The notes: generated from the sequence alone by a model not told the origin. Shown: positions 21,778-31,759, counted from the stretch's first letter. The stretch is DNA of 35,844 nucleotides from Acidobacteriaceae bacterium (GCA_030041045.1 JASHOQ010000126.1:1-35844), one strand, 5' to 3'. Program-made: numbers and translations.

Positions 21778-22890
21778 ATGCGGGCGCTGCCGAAGCCCTT
21801 CCACTCCCTTTTCCTCCTCATCCTCGTCACGGCGACGGCTCGTCTGCGGGCGGGAGATAAGGCTTTCGTGGTGATCCGGCAGATCGACAGCCCGGTTCTC
21901 ACCATTAGCTCCGCCGGCGCGGAGGGCAACAAGTACGGATTCGAAGGCGGCCGGGTGGTCAAGCTCGACGGAGTCTACCACCTGTTCACTTCGGAGATGA
22001 TCGGGGACCCGCATTGGGTGAGGATGAAATTGGCTCACTGGATCAGCCGCGATGGCACGCACTGGCAACGCGTGGGAACCCTGCGCTCATCGAGCGGCGA
22101 TTTCACCGGCCACGATCCTCGCGCGGCCCTTTGGTCCCCGATTCCCATTTTCGACCCCGACCGCAACCAATGGAACCTGTTTTACGTGGCCTATCGCGCC
22201 GCGCCCGATACGCCGCATCAATGGCTTACGAACCACGAAGGCCAGATCTGGCGTGCCGTCTCCGTCAAGCCCGGCCGCGTCGGCATCGGGGGTCCGTATC
22301 GCGATGTGGGCGTCGTTCTGCGCCGCGGCAAAGATTCCGATTCCTGGGAGGGCCTGCAGGGAACCGACTCTTTTTTTCCGTATCGCGTCGGCAGCAACTG
22401 GTACGCGCTTTATGGCAGCGCGCGTACGGAAAGCCTGCCCATCGCGCTCTGGCAGGTCGGCCTCGCGCGCGCCGCTCAACTCGGCGGACCCTGGACCCGC
22501 TGCTCCAGCCTCAACCCGCTCCAGGTAGAGCCGAGCTTCATTGAGAATCCCATCGTCTCGCGGCTGGCCGATGGCAGCTTTGTCGCCGTCTACGACAACC
22601 ATCGCCCCGACAGCATCGGCTATTCCTTTTCGCGCGACGGTATTCACTGGTCCACCGGCAAGCAATTGACGGTGCAGACCGGTAACGGCGTCTGGGCAAG
22701 CGAGGTACGCACCCCGCTCGGTCTCATCGACGAAGGCAAGGGCTCTTTCACGCTTTTCTATTCCGGAAACCAGAAGATTCCCGGCACACACGCTGACGCC
22801 AACGGCATCACCCTCACTCCGGGCGCGGTGGGAGTAGTGGAAGTTGAATTGGAGCAAACGGAAAGCGTGGTTTCGGGAGGCAAAGATTGA
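21778..22890 (+). CDS. exported beta-propeller glycosidase-like protein (GH43/GH32-type fold)
   Basis: ATG 21778 follows GAGGAG by 11 bases and gives 370 residues. Residues 1-25 look like a signal peptide. The rest carries the repeated blade-like pattern of five-bladed propeller glycosidases: FEGGRVVKLDGVYHLFTSE, MKLAHWISRDGTHW, RNQWNLFYVAYR, FFPYRVGSNWYALYGS, ENPIVSRLADGSFVAVYDN, YSFSRDGIHW and GSFTLFYSGN. The family includes arabinofuranosidases and xylosidases, but I cannot assign substrate or all catalytic acids. It is 37 nt upstream of the TonB-dependent receptor, so the two are likely co-expressed. Confidence 0.75.
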   Translation: MRALPKPFHSLFLLILVTATARLRAGDKAFVVIRQIDSPVLTISSAGAEGNKYGFEGGRVVKLDGVYHLFTSEMIGDPHWVRMKLAHWISRDGTHWQRVGTLRSSSGDFTGHDPRAALWSPIPIFDPDRNQWNLFYVAYRAAPDTPHQWLTNHEGQIWRAVSVKPGRVGIGGPYRDVGVVLRRGKDSDSWEGLQGTDSFFPYRVGSNWYALYGSARTESLPIALWQVGLARAAQLGGPWTRCSSLNPLQVEPSFIENPIVSRLADGSFVAVYDNHRPDSIGYSFSRDGIHWSTGKQLTVQTGNGVWASEVRTPLGLIDEGKGSFTLFYSGNQKIPGTHADANGITLTPGAVGVVEVELEQTESVVSGGKD

Positions 22891-22927
22891 GTGATCGCGG
22901 AAACTGCGCGAGGATTCAGGAGGCACC

Positions 22928-25900
22928 ATGCAGCATTCGTTCAAAGTGAAATCTACATCGTTGAATCACCTTGGATTTTTCGTAGTCGGGCTGATCGCAG
23001 TTGCCTGCCTGGTGGTTGCGCCGATTTCCAGTCGCGGCCAGGCAACCACGGGACAAGTTGGCGGGCAGGTTACAGATCCCACCGGAGCCGTGGTGCCCGA
23101 CGCATCCATCACCGTCACCGATGAAAACAAAGGCGTCTCGTTTGCCGGCCGCAGCGACTCCAGTGGAAACTTTACGGTCGTCAGCCTGCCCCCTGGGATT
23201 TATTCGGTCGCGGCTACTGCATCCGGCTTCACCGAGAGCAAGTTTACGCACGTCGTTCTGGCCATTGACCAGCAGCTGGCGCTCAATTTCAAACTGAAGG
23301 TCGCCAGCGCGGCTGCGTCAGTAGAGGTGACGGAAGCGCCGCCGGTGCTGCAAACCGAGAGCGCCGAGGTGGGCACGGTGATCAGCGGCGACGCCATTGT
23401 AGATCTGCCCCTGGCCGGCCGTGAGTTTTACACGCTGACCTACCTGGTCCCCGGCGTCACCCAGCTTCCTCCGCAGAGCGGAAGCATTAACACCATCGGG
23501 GCTTCTGTAAGCGGCCAGCGCGAGTACGGTAACTCCATCCAGATGGACGGAATCGAGTCGACCACAAATCGCACCCAGGACATTACGGTGGATCCAAACG
23601 TGGATTCCGTCGACCAGTTCAAAGTCATCACCGCCACGTACAACGCCGAATTCGGCAACGCAGCCGGGGGCATCATCGCCATCCAGACCAAGGCTGGAAC
23701 CAACTCCCTTCACGGAGATGCATTCGAGTTCTTTCGGCCCAACTACCTTGCGGCCAAAGAAACTTTGCCCGGCGTGAGCACGCCGCAACCGCCGTCCGCG
23801 CTCAAGCGGCACAATTTTGGTGGCACGGTCGGTTTTCCTATCAAGCGCGATCGCTCCTTCTTCTTTGCCGCGTACGAGGGCGAGCGGGAGAAGGACCCCT
23901 ATTCCTATGTAGACTCCACCGTCCCCTTCGGCCTCATCAATATTCCCGGCAATGGCACTGTGGACTTTTCCGGCCTGATTGACCCCTGTTCCGGCCTGCA
24001 GTGCATGAGCAATGGCCAACCATCCGGTCCGCCCGCCGGGACCATCGATCCCATCTTCGATCCGGTCGTCTCGGTCGAGGCCCCGTACTGCGGCGGCTGC
24101 GCCGAGCAGCAGTTCACGGGCAACATCATTCCCGCGAACCGCGTCAGCCCCTCCGGCTTGGCCACGCTGCTGAACTTTTATCCCAAGCCGAACCTGACCG
24201 GAATCGAGAATGGCTGGTTCCGGAATTTCGAAGTGTATTCGCCCACTAATTTCAATTTCGATAAAGTCGACGCGCGCTTCGACCAGGTGATTACCGAGAA
24301 GGATCGTCTTTATTCGGTGTATCACTGGCAGGGCGACAACCAGTTGGTAACCGATCCATACTGGGGCCACACCGTGGTGCCGGGCGGAGGCGACGCCGAC
24401 CAGGCCAACAAGGAAGATTACGAGCCCCAGTCGATTTCGGTGACCTACGATCGCATCATCGGCCCAACCCGGCTCAACGAGGTGCGCTTCGGCTATCTTT
24501 TCTACCCCGAGAATCTCTACAGCCTGTTGAATGGCACGAACTATTCCACCAAGTACGGCGTGGGCAACATCACCGTGCCGGGTTATCCTGCGACCATTGG
24601 GTACCCGCAGATCTATCTAGCCGATGGATATCTGGCCGGTGGATCGACATACAAGCCGTACCATGTTAACGACCAGAACTACCAAATCACCGATTCCTTT
24701 ACCTGGACCAGGGGCCGGCATGACTTCAAATTCGGCGGCGATCTGCGCCTGCTGAATTCGCACCCCAACTTCTCGCTCTTTCCCACCGGCTTCGATTACT
24801 TCGACAGTTACGGCTACGCCGAGACCGCAAACTTCTACTACACCTACATCGCCGGCGCCTATAACTGGGCGGGCGGATCGGATCTCGCCGATCTGGTTCT
24901 TGGCTTACCCACCGACGTGTATATCGGCCTGCAGCTGACCAACCCGCACACCAAAAGCTGGAACCTGGATGACTATGCACAGGATACCTTCAAGCTGACG
25001 CCGCGTATCACGCTCAACTACGGCCTGCGCTACGAGTTTCAGGATCCCTGGACCGAGGCAAATAACAACCTCGCCAACTACGACCTGGCCAGCGGCAACA
25101 TCCTGGTGGCCGGACGCGGTGGCAATTCTGACGCCTTGCTGTTGCCGCGTAAAGACGATCTTTCGCCGCGCTTCGGTTTCGATTTTCAGTTAGACCCAAG
25201 GAGTGTGCTCCGTGGCGGAGGCGCTTACTTCTTCTCGCCGGAAAACGACGGCCGCGAAGACATTCTCACCCAGAACTATCCCTTCGCCAGCCAGGCATCC
25301 TATACCGACTGGGTTTTCAACGGTCCCTGCACCACCTGCGCATCCGCTCCGTGGGAATATCAACTGGATGCGGGCGTGGCGCGCAGCACGGCGATCAATC
25401 TTCCCAGCTCGGGCGGAGCCATCGTTCCTTCCACGGTCGTCAACGGAAACCTGGAGACCACCTATTCCATCAATCCCAAAATGAAGACTGGAACCACCGC
25501 CTCCTTCAGCCTCACGTTTCAGGAACAGATGACCAAGACCACGTCGCTCGAATTAGGCTGGGTGGGCTCGTTCTCGAGGCACCTGTCCTACGAGATCGGC
25601 GATATCAACGCCAACCCTGCGAGTTCCACTAACAATTACAACAACCTTCTGACGACGGATCTGGGCAACATTCAGTACCTTACTGATGCAGGGATCAGCA
25701 ACTACGACGGGATGCAGGTGAAGGTAACCAAGGAGACCTCGCGCAATACCAGCTTTCTGCTCAGCTATACCTGGAGCCACGGCCTCGACAACGGTCCCGC
25801 GCCCTTCAATCTCGGCCACGTGAATAACGACACCCCGCAGAATCCCTATGACCTGAAGGCGGAATATGCGAGCGGCGACTTCGACGAGCGCCACAATCTC

Positions 25901-26440
25901 GTTTTCAGTGGAGCGTTCGTCCTGCCCGTCGGCAAAGGGCAGCGTTGGGGCTCCGATTGGGGCCGCGTTCCCAGCGCGATTCTCGGCGGATGGCGCTACA
26001 GCCCCATTCTTTTTGCGCACTCGGGCACGCCGGTCAACATCACGCGGAATACCAACCCGGCCTCAATCCTGCCGGGCCTGCGGCCTAATGTGGCTGGCGA
26101 TCCCACCATTCCGCGCGCCCAGCGGAGCTACTTGCAATGGTTCAACACCGGGGCCTTCAACGTCACCGGCATTCCCAATTCAAGCTTTGCCCCGGGCGAC
26201 GCCGCCCGCAACATTATTGTCGGGCCGGCGTACGTAAGCCTCGACTCTTCGCTGGCCAAGGACTTCAAAATCCGCGAGCGCTACACACTCGACGTCCGTG
26301 CTGAAGCATTTAACACGGCAAACACCGTGCACCTCGCCAATCCCAACCCTGACTTCAACAGCGGCACGTTTGGCCAGATCAGCGGCGTTTTGTCCGGCTC
26401 CGACCGCGAAGCGCAGCTTGCGGTGAAAGTACTTTTCTAA
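22928..26440 (+). CDS. Oar-like TonB-dependent outer membrane receptor
   Basis: ATG 22928 has CAGGAGG four bases upstream and gives 1170 residues. Residues 1-38 contain a signal peptide. About 43-125 is a carboxypeptidase regulatory-like beta-sandwich (GQVTDPTGAVVPDASITV, LPPGIYSVAATASGF). The plug follows (about 130-260), then a large beta barrel ending in the terminal phenylalanine LAVKVLF typical of outer membrane proteins. Receptors of this type are numerous in Acidobacteria and are thought to import oligosaccharides or other large nutrients using TonB. No SusD-like lipoprotein is encoded nearby. Its position among glycosidases suggests plant-polysaccharide fragments as ligand; that is inference. 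Confidence 0.92.
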   Translation: MQHSFKVKSTSLNHLGFFVVGLIAVACLVVAPISSRGQATTGQVGGQVTDPTGAVVPDASITVTDENKGVSFAGRSDSSGNFTVVSLPPGIYSVAATASGFTESKFTHVVLAIDQQLALNFKLKVASAAASVEVTEAPPVLQTESAEVGTVISGDAIVDLPLAGREFYTLTYLVPGVTQLPPQSGSINTIGASVSGQREYGNSIQMDGIESTTNRTQDITVDPNVDSVDQFKVITATYNAEFGNAAGGIIAIQTKAGTNSLHGDAFEFFRPNYLAAKETLPGVSTPQPPSALKRHNFGGTVGFPIKRDRSFFFAAYEGEREKDPYSYVDSTVPFGLINIPGNGTVDFSGLIDPCSGLQCMSNGQPSGPPAGTIDPIFDPVVSVEAPYCGGCAEQQFTGNIIPANRVSPSGLATLLNFYPKPNLTGIENGWFRNFEVYSPTNFNFDKVDARFDQVITEKDRLYSVYHWQGDNQLVTDPYWGHTVVPGGGDADQANKEDYEPQSISVTYDRIIGPTRLNEVRFGYLFYPENLYSLLNGTNYSTKYGVGNITVPGYPATIGYPQIYLADGYLAGGSTYKPYHVNDQNYQITDSFTWTRGRHDFKFGGDLRLLNSHPNFSLFPTGFDYFDSYGYAETANFYYTYIAGAYNWAGGSDLADLVLGLPTDVYIGLQLTNPHTKSWNLDDYAQDTFKLTPRITLNYGLRYEFQDPWTEANNNLANYDLASGNILVAGRGGNSDALLLPRKDDLSPRFGFDFQLDPRSVLRGGGAYFFSPENDGREDILTQNYPFASQASYTDWVFNGPCTTCASAPWEYQLDAGVARSTAINLPSSGGAIVPSTVVNGNLETTYSINPKMKTGTTASFSLTFQEQMTKTTSLELGWVGSFSRHLSYEIGDINANPASSTNNYNNLLTTDLGNIQYLTDAGISNYDGMQVKVTKETSRNTSFLLSYTWSHGLDNGPAPFNLGHVNNDTPQNPYDLKAEYASGDFDERHNLVFSGAFVLPVGKGQRWGSDWGRVPSAILGGWRYSPILFAHSGTPVNITRNTNPASILPGLRPNVAGDPTIPRAQRSYLQWFNTGAFNVTGIPNSSFAPGDAARNIIVGPAYVSLDSSLAKDFKIRERYTLDVRAEAFNTANTVHLANPNPDFNSGTFGQISGVLSGSDREAQLAVKVLF

Positions 26441-26566
26441 GATTGGGCCACTTGTGCACTTTTTCGGCCGGGGTAGCAATTGGCTCGACCTATATTCGGC
26501 GAGATTCTCGGCGTGCAGGACAATCCGCGCCAGGGCCAGTTCGCGGTTCGGCTCGATTTCTGATCG

Positions 26567-26612
26567 GCAGTTCCCCAGGACTGCGTGCAGGTTCCCCAGA
26601 ACTGCTTACAAT
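26567..26612 (+). promoter_or_regulatory. tandem operator-like repeats and candidate -10 box before the hydrolase run
   Basis: Two adjacent 20-21 nt units begin GCAGTTCCCCAGGACTGC and GCAGGTTCCCCAGAACTGC; each has partial dyad symmetry around CCCA. TACAAT at 26607-26612 directly follows and could be a -10 box, with the second unit covering the -35 area. This would suit a regulator binding at the promoter of the 26720 gene. Confidence 0.35.
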
Positions 26613-26615
26613 GGT

Positions 26616-26648
26616 GTTGCAGGTGAGAGCAGCCGCTCTCCCTGCAAC
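26616..26648 (+). other. strong stem-loop in the leader of the hydrolase run
   Basis: GTTGCAGG (26616-26623) and GAGAGC (26625-26630) pair with GCTCTC (26635-26640) and CCTGCAAC (26641-26648), a 14-bp stem with one bulged T and loop AGCC. There is no following T-run, so termination is unlikely. It lies 72 nt before the ATG of the beta-helix gene. Confidence 0.6.
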
Positions 26649-26719
26649 GCCAATGCTCTCCGCGTCAGCGCGCGCGGGTCGATTGAATTGCTTTTGCTTT
26701 CTCCGGGGAGATCCCTTCG

Positions 26720-28594
26720 ATGATGCGCATCCCGTCCGGCTTTCACTTGGAGATGCCGGACTGCGCCGCTCACCTTGCTTGCATCTTGTGCCTCGCATGC
26801 GCGGCGCGTGTCGCCGCACAGAATCCGCCGCCCGCACCGGCGCAGGAAGATCCTCCGGCGCACGAGTATTTCATCGATTGCTCCGCACAGGCGGAAGGCG
26901 ATGGCTCCAGCGCCCATCCCTGGAACGCGCTCGCCCAGGCCGAAGCTCATCCCTTCGCGCCCGGCGACACGATCGCGCTCAAGCGCGGCACCGACTGCAA
27001 AGGCCCGTTTGCGCCGCAGGGCTCCGGTGCTCCGGGCCACATCATCCGTCTTACCGCCTACGGCGTGGGACTTCGTCCCGCGATCGTCGCTCCTTCCACC
27101 GCGCGCCAGGCCCTCCTGCTCTTCAATCAGCAGTACTGGCAGATTGATTCGCTCGACATCTCCGGCGGCAATACCTATGGGGTCTTCGTCACCGGCGACA
27201 CAGGTCCGCTTCATCATCTCTACCTCAAGAACCTCTACGTGCACGACGTCTACGGCGGTAAATTCCATAACAAAGACAACGGCCTGGTCGTTGTGGGCCC
27301 CAGCAGCATGAACGTCTACTTCGATGATGTATTGATCGACGGCGTCGACGCCGCGCGCACCAATCAGTGGGCCGGCATCCTCGTCGGGGGCGGCAGCTTT
27401 CCCTACAAAGACGATAAGCAGCGCAACACCAACGTGCACATTCGCAATTCCACCGTCCACGACGTCTATGGCGACGGCATCGTCCTCTTCCGCGACGAAG
27501 ACAGCTCCATTGAGAACAGCGCCGCCTGGGAGACCGGCATGCAGCCGACGCAGGATGTGGGCACGCCCAACGCCATCTGGACCTGGACCTGCCTTCGCTG
27601 CACCGTGTCCGGCAACGAGGCCTACCTGACCGACAGTCCCGGCATCGACGGCGGCGCCTTCGATATCGATTGGGACGACCAGGACAATACCGTTGAAAAC
27701 AACTACGCTCACGACACGCAGGGCTACTGCATTGCCGTCTTTGCCGCGGGCTACGTGACCAGCGACAGCAGGGTGCAAAACAATCTCTGTATCGATAACG
27801 GCCTCAGCCCGCGTCTCGCCGTGCTGCAGGGCGCGGTTTATCTGCACACCTGGAACGGCGGAGCAATCCACGGCCTGACCATCGAGAGCAATCGCATTGA
27901 GTGGAACCCGCGCGTGCCCGGCGCGGCCGCCATTGTAAGCGACGCCGCGGTTGACGGTCCGCCGATCGCGTTCACGGGAAACACCGTCCAGTCAACGTGG
28001 CCGTTGATCTACCGCGTCAACGCGCCCTGGAACCCCTCCGGCAACACCTACCGCACCGACATCGCACCGGCCTTCATCCTCGGCAGCACGCGGAGTCTTT
28101 CGCTGGCCGCACTACAGAGAACGGGGATCGAGCAGAACAGCCATGCCTCGCCCATCCTAAATTCCAAGCCAGCGTCCTCGCTGCGCATCGAGACGGCAAA
28201 TGATTTCCTTCTCGATTCCGATGGCTTGCTCGCACCGGGCCCCCGTGCGCAGCTGATCGTGCTGCGCAGCCTCGCCGGCCAATACTCTTCCCGCCGACTG
28301 CGCGTGGAGGTGCTTCTTCCCGCCCGCGACCTGAGCCCCGCCGAAGAGAACGCCATGCGCGACCTCAACGACGTTCATCCCGGCGCACTGCGCATTGTGC
28401 GCGACCCCTCACCCGCGGCGGGCGCTCCCGTTATCCGGCTCCTCTCAGCCGATGGAAAACTGCTCGGCGAGTGGCACGACTTTCAAAACGCAGCTACACT
28501 GGGCGGCGCGGTCCGAGCGCTCCTCGGCCCGCCCGACTTCTCGCTCACGCAAACGCGTGAGCCCGCGCCCGAATCCGCAGGAAGTCCGCAATGA
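26720..28594 (+). CDS. exported right-handed beta-helix protein, possible polysaccharide lyase or hydrolase
   Basis: The 624-residue product has a signal-like N terminus ending VAAQ at about residue 34. The body carries parallel beta-helix repeats: DSLDISGGNTYGVFV, LYLKNLYVHDVYGG, VHIRNSTVHDVYGDGIVLF, TVENNYAHDTQGYCIAV, LTIESNRIEWNP. The fold is shared by pectate lyases, polygalacturonases and related enzymes; I cannot name catalytic residues. The last 150 residues form a separate unassigned domain. GGGGAG lies about ten bases before the two adjacent ATGs (26720, 26723), so either could start it. The stop overlaps the next start (ATGA), showing coupling. Confidence 0.8.
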   Translation: MMRIPSGFHLEMPDCAAHLACILCLACAARVAAQNPPPAPAQEDPPAHEYFIDCSAQAEGDGSSAHPWNALAQAEAHPFAPGDTIALKRGTDCKGPFAPQGSGAPGHIIRLTAYGVGLRPAIVAPSTARQALLLFNQQYWQIDSLDISGGNTYGVFVTGDTGPLHHLYLKNLYVHDVYGGKFHNKDNGLVVVGPSSMNVYFDDVLIDGVDAARTNQWAGILVGGGSFPYKDDKQRNTNVHIRNSTVHDVYGDGIVLFRDEDSSIENSAAWETGMQPTQDVGTPNAIWTWTCLRCTVSGNEAYLTDSPGIDGGAFDIDWDDQDNTVENNYAHDTQGYCIAVFAAGYVTSDSRVQNNLCIDNGLSPRLAVLQGAVYLHTWNGGAIHGLTIESNRIEWNPRVPGAAAIVSDAAVDGPPIAFTGNTVQSTWPLIYRVNAPWNPSGNTYRTDIAPAFILGSTRSLSLAALQRTGIEQNSHASPILNSKPASSLRIETANDFLLDSDGLLAPGPRAQLIVLRSLAGQYSSRRLRVEVLLPARDLSPAEENAMRDLNDVHPGALRIVRDPSPAAGAPVIRLLSADGKLLGEWHDFQNAATLGGAVRALLGPPDFSLTQTREPAPESAGSPQ

Positions 28595-30408
28595 TCCCGA
28601 ATCCTCTCATGCCACTCGCCCCGATTCAAAAAGTTTCTCGCCGAATACGCGCCGCCGCATCTCTCGCCGCTCTTCTCTTCGCCGCCTGCGCCGCTCTCGG
28701 CCAGAACGAGCCCCCTCCACCCGCGCTTGAGGCGCCCATCTCCGTCTACAACAACTGGTCCTCTTACGACGAGCTCTCTGACAACATCCCGCTCACCGAG
28801 ACCCTCGCCATGCGCGAGCTCGACGAGCTGCTGCGCCTCAAGCGCGCGGGCGTGCGCTTCGACTACTACATGATGGACGCCTTCTGGTTCGCGCCCGACG
28901 GCGCTTACCGCACCTGGCGCACGCCCAACTGGCCCAAGGGTCCCGATGCGTGGATCAAGAAATGCCGCGACAACGGCGTTCTTCCCGGCCTCTGGTTCAG
29001 CACGAACACGCTGGTCAAAATCCAGCCCGCGCCCGCGTGGCGCGATTCACTCAATGCCGACGGCGGGGCCATGTCGTTCTTCGAGGGAGGATTTCTTCCC
29101 GACTTCATGGACGCGCTGCAATTCTGGTACGACCGCGGCATTCGCATGTTCAAGTTCGATTTTGTCGATATGTCCGCCGCGACACCAGCCGACGCGGCCA
29201 AGATGTCCAAAGCCGAAATCAGGGAGCGCAATGCCGCCGCGTTTCGCCGGGCTCTGCTCATCTTCCGCCGCAAGAATCCTGACGCAGTTCTCCTTGCCTT
29301 CAACGGCTTCGGCGGCACGCTCGACAATACTTACGCGCGCCTGCCCTTCGCCGATCCCACCGACCTGCGCTGGCTTGAGGTCTTCCAGATGGAGTACACC
29401 GGCGATCCGCGCCCCTCCGATGTGCCCGAGGCCGATTTCTGGCGCTCCATGGACATCTACAGCGATCACATGGTGCGCCGCTTTGAGCAGCTCGGTTTCC
29501 CGCTCGAGCGCATTGATTCAACTGGCTTCATGGTGGGCAAGACCGGCACCATCTATTACCGCGCGATGCACGCGTGGAAGGGCGCATTCCTTCTCATGAT
29601 GGCCCGCGGCGGCTGGGTCAACACCGTGCACGGCAATCTCGAGCTGATCCAGGGCGAGGACGCGCATTGGATGGCCCGCGTGCAGTCGCTCTTCTTCGAG
29701 CTGCAGGCCCTCGGCCGCATTCACACCTTCGGCGGTATTCCCGGCAATGTGGAGCCTTACGGCTTCGGCGGAGTAACCACGCGCGGCGCGGTTTACGTTG
29801 CCGTCAATCCCGCGCAGTCCGTTGCCACCATCAAGCTGCCGCAGCTCGCGCCCAATCAGCCTGCGCTTGGGTTCGGCCGCATTCAGTTTCGCGACGCCGG
29901 CTTTGGGCCGCGCCTCAATGGCGATCACATCACCCTTGGCCCGGGGCAGATGGCGATGGTCGGCTACGGCGCTTACGCCTCGCCTCAATATGACTTCGGC
30001 CTGCAGGAGGATGTAGTCATTCCGCGTTCCATCGCGCCCTTCGCCGCCAACTTCGAATCCACCGGCGCCGGTACCATCGCGGCCAGCGTCGAGCCGCCCA
30101 CGCACGGCGTGCTGCGCGTCATCGTGCAGCAATACGATCTCAACGGCCAATTAAGGCGCACCTGGGCCGGCGGCCCTCCCAACGGGGAAAACATGGGCAA
30201 GGTCTTCGCGCTCACTGCCACGCAGGCTGATCGCACCGTCCCCGTCAAAATCGACTACGACAAAATCATATGGAGCGGCTTGAGCTGGGCCGTCGGCGAG
30301 ATCGACGCCAACGATCTTACGCCAGGCGTCTCCGTCAATATCCGCTTCCATTCCTCAGAGAAAGACCCGGTCACGCTCAAAGGCGCCGCCTACCTGGTCG
30401 AGTATTGA
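28591..30408 (+). CDS. exported GH27/GH36-like (alpha-galactosidase fold) glycoside hydrolase
   Basis: The 605-residue product overlaps the previous gene by four bases. The signal peptide ends near ALGQ at residue 38. The TIM barrel begins ISVYNNWSSYDELSDNIPLTE; YYMMDAFWF contains Asp96, and MFKFDFVD places Asp190 where GH27/GH36/melibiase-type enzymes have the nucleophile. A beta-sandwich C-terminal domain (about 400-605) follows. The acid/base residue is not assigned with confidence. The relatives cleave alpha-linked galactose or related sugars from plant polymers, but the substrate here is uncertain and other clan D activities are possible. Confidence 0.78.
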   Translation: MIPNPLMPLAPIQKVSRRIRAAASLAALLFAACAALGQNEPPPPALEAPISVYNNWSSYDELSDNIPLTETLAMRELDELLRLKRAGVRFDYYMMDAFWFAPDGAYRTWRTPNWPKGPDAWIKKCRDNGVLPGLWFSTNTLVKIQPAPAWRDSLNADGGAMSFFEGGFLPDFMDALQFWYDRGIRMFKFDFVDMSAATPADAAKMSKAEIRERNAAAFRRALLIFRRKNPDAVLLAFNGFGGTLDNTYARLPFADPTDLRWLEVFQMEYTGDPRPSDVPEADFWRSMDIYSDHMVRRFEQLGFPLERIDSTGFMVGKTGTIYYRAMHAWKGAFLLMMARGGWVNTVHGNLELIQGEDAHWMARVQSLFFELQALGRIHTFGGIPGNVEPYGFGGVTTRGAVYVAVNPAQSVATIKLPQLAPNQPALGFGRIQFRDAGFGPRLNGDHITLGPGQMAMVGYGAYASPQYDFGLQEDVVIPRSIAPFAANFESTGAGTIAASVEPPTHGVLRVIVQQYDLNGQLRRTWAGGPPNGENMGKVFALTATQADRTVPVKIDYDKIIWSGLSWAVGEIDANDLTPGVSVNIRFHSSEKDPVTLKGAAYLVEY

Positions 30409-30449
30409 TGGCCCCGCATGCAGCCCAGAGACCGAAGGAGAACCGCTTC

Positions 30450-31688
30450 ATGAAACATTTGCGTCTGCTCTTATGGTTTGCGTTGTTCGCCGCAAGTTGG
30501 ATGCCCGCGCCGGCCCAGCAGCCGACGCTGCACGACGGCGATCGCGTTGCCTTCTATGGCGACAGCATCACTGCGCAGCGCTTCTACACCCGCTTCATGG
30601 AAGACTTCATCCTCACCCGCTACCCGCAGATGCACGTCTCCTTTTTCAACGCCGGCGTGTCCGGTGACCGTGTCAGCGGCGGCTACACCGGCGACGTCAC
30701 CCTGCGCCTCCAGCGCGATCTCTTTCCACTTCAACCCACCGTCGTTACCATCATGCTGGGCATGAACGACGGCTACTACATCCCTTACGATCTCAAATAT
30801 CAAGCCATCTACGAGGACGGTTACCGTAAGCTGCTCGCTTCCATCCAGACCGCTGTACCCCAGGCCCGTATCACACTCATCTCGCCCACACCTTATGACG
30901 AGCTGACCCACGGCACCGAGTTCCCGCAGTACAACGACGTCATCATGCGTTACGCCGCATTCGTAAAAGAGCTCGCGTCCTCTTCGCACCTCGCCTTCAG
31001 CGACTTCAACCAGGCAATCACAAACCTCGACGCCGCCGGACTTGCGAAGAATCCTTCGCTCGCCGCCCTGCTCGTCCCCGATCGCATTCATCCTTCGGAA
31101 CCCGCTCACTGGCTGATGGCCGCAACGCTCGCGCGCACCTGGGGCGTTTCTCCCATCGTAAGCAGCGTGCACCTCGATGCCGCGCAGCCCGCGCCCGTCT
31201 CCACAGAGAACACGCAAGTCTCCGCATTCGCGCAAGCGGACGGCAAGCTCACCTGGACACAGCTCGACAACGCGCTTCCGCTGCCGCTCGATCTCGAGAA
31301 CGGCATGGTCCTCTTCGTTCTCAGCGTCTCTGATCTCGCCGGCATGGATCGCCAAATGCTCCAGGCCGATCATCTTTCCGCGCCGAGCTATTCTCTGAAA
31401 ATCGACGGCCGTACCATCGCTTCCTTCTCGCGCGAGCAGCTCGCTGCCGGCGTGAATCTTGCCCTTTACCCCACGCCCATGGAGAGCCAGGCGCGCGACG
31501 TGGATGGAACCGAGCTCAAGCGCACGCGCCTCGATGATGCCCACTTCATCCTCGCCATTGAAGACCCGGTTGCTCCCGATGCGGCCGTGGCAACCAAGGC
31601 CATCGAAGAGAAAGATGCCGCGCTTGAGCAAGCGCAGCGAAAAGCCGTCCAGCCCGTCGCGCATCAATTCGAACTCGCCCCGCAGTAG
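30450..31688 (+). CDS. exported SGNH/GDSL hydrolase, probable carbohydrate esterase
   Basis: ATG 30450 is preceded by GAAGGAG nine bases upstream and gives 412 residues. The signal peptide ends near PAQQ at residue 22-24. All SGNH blocks are present: Ser39 in YGDSI, Gly72 in GVSGD, Asn106 in LGMND, and Asp211/His214 in DRIHP. Residues about 230-412 are an additional region of unknown role ending in a helical, Gln-rich tail. Related enzymes remove acetyl or other acyl groups from xylan, pectin or rhamnogalacturonan. The neighbours make that role likely here, but the substrate is inferred. The open frame extends upstream to 30270 inside the previous gene, which I do not consider real. Confidence 0.85.
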   Translation: MKHLRLLLWFALFAASWMPAPAQQPTLHDGDRVAFYGDSITAQRFYTRFMEDFILTRYPQMHVSFFNAGVSGDRVSGGYTGDVTLRLQRDLFPLQPTVVTIMLGMNDGYYIPYDLKYQAIYEDGYRKLLASIQTAVPQARITLISPTPYDELTHGTEFPQYNDVIMRYAAFVKELASSSHLAFSDFNQAITNLDAAGLAKNPSLAALLVPDRIHPSEPAHWLMAATLARTWGVSPIVSSVHLDAAQPAPVSTENTQVSAFAQADGKLTWTQLDNALPLPLDLENGMVLFVLSVSDLAGMDRQMLQADHLSAPSYSLKIDGRTIASFSREQLAAGVNLALYPTPMESQARDVDGTELKRTRLDDAHFILAIEDPVAPDAAVATKAIEEKDAALEQAQRKAVQPVAHQFELAPQ

Positions 31689-31712
31689 CTTTGCGTGCGC
31701 GTTTGCGGCATT

Positions 31713-31724
31713 CTGCAATTGCAG
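31713..31724. promoter_or_regulatory. perfect 12-bp palindrome upstream of the GH8 gene
   Basis: CTGCAATTGCAG is a perfect palindrome in the 71-nt gap before the GH8 gene, in an AT-richer stretch than its surroundings. It could be an operator. No matching site was seen ahead of the other locus genes, so the role is open. Confidence 0.3.
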
Positions 31725-31759
31725 CAAATTAAATCGTTTTAGCCGCTTGTGTTAAGAAT

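Noticed and set aside
21281..21962. minus-strand frames in the gap before the carbohydrate locus
   Set aside because: Basic, low-complexity sequence with no ribosome binding site or recognisable domain, and one overlaps the start of the propeller gene.
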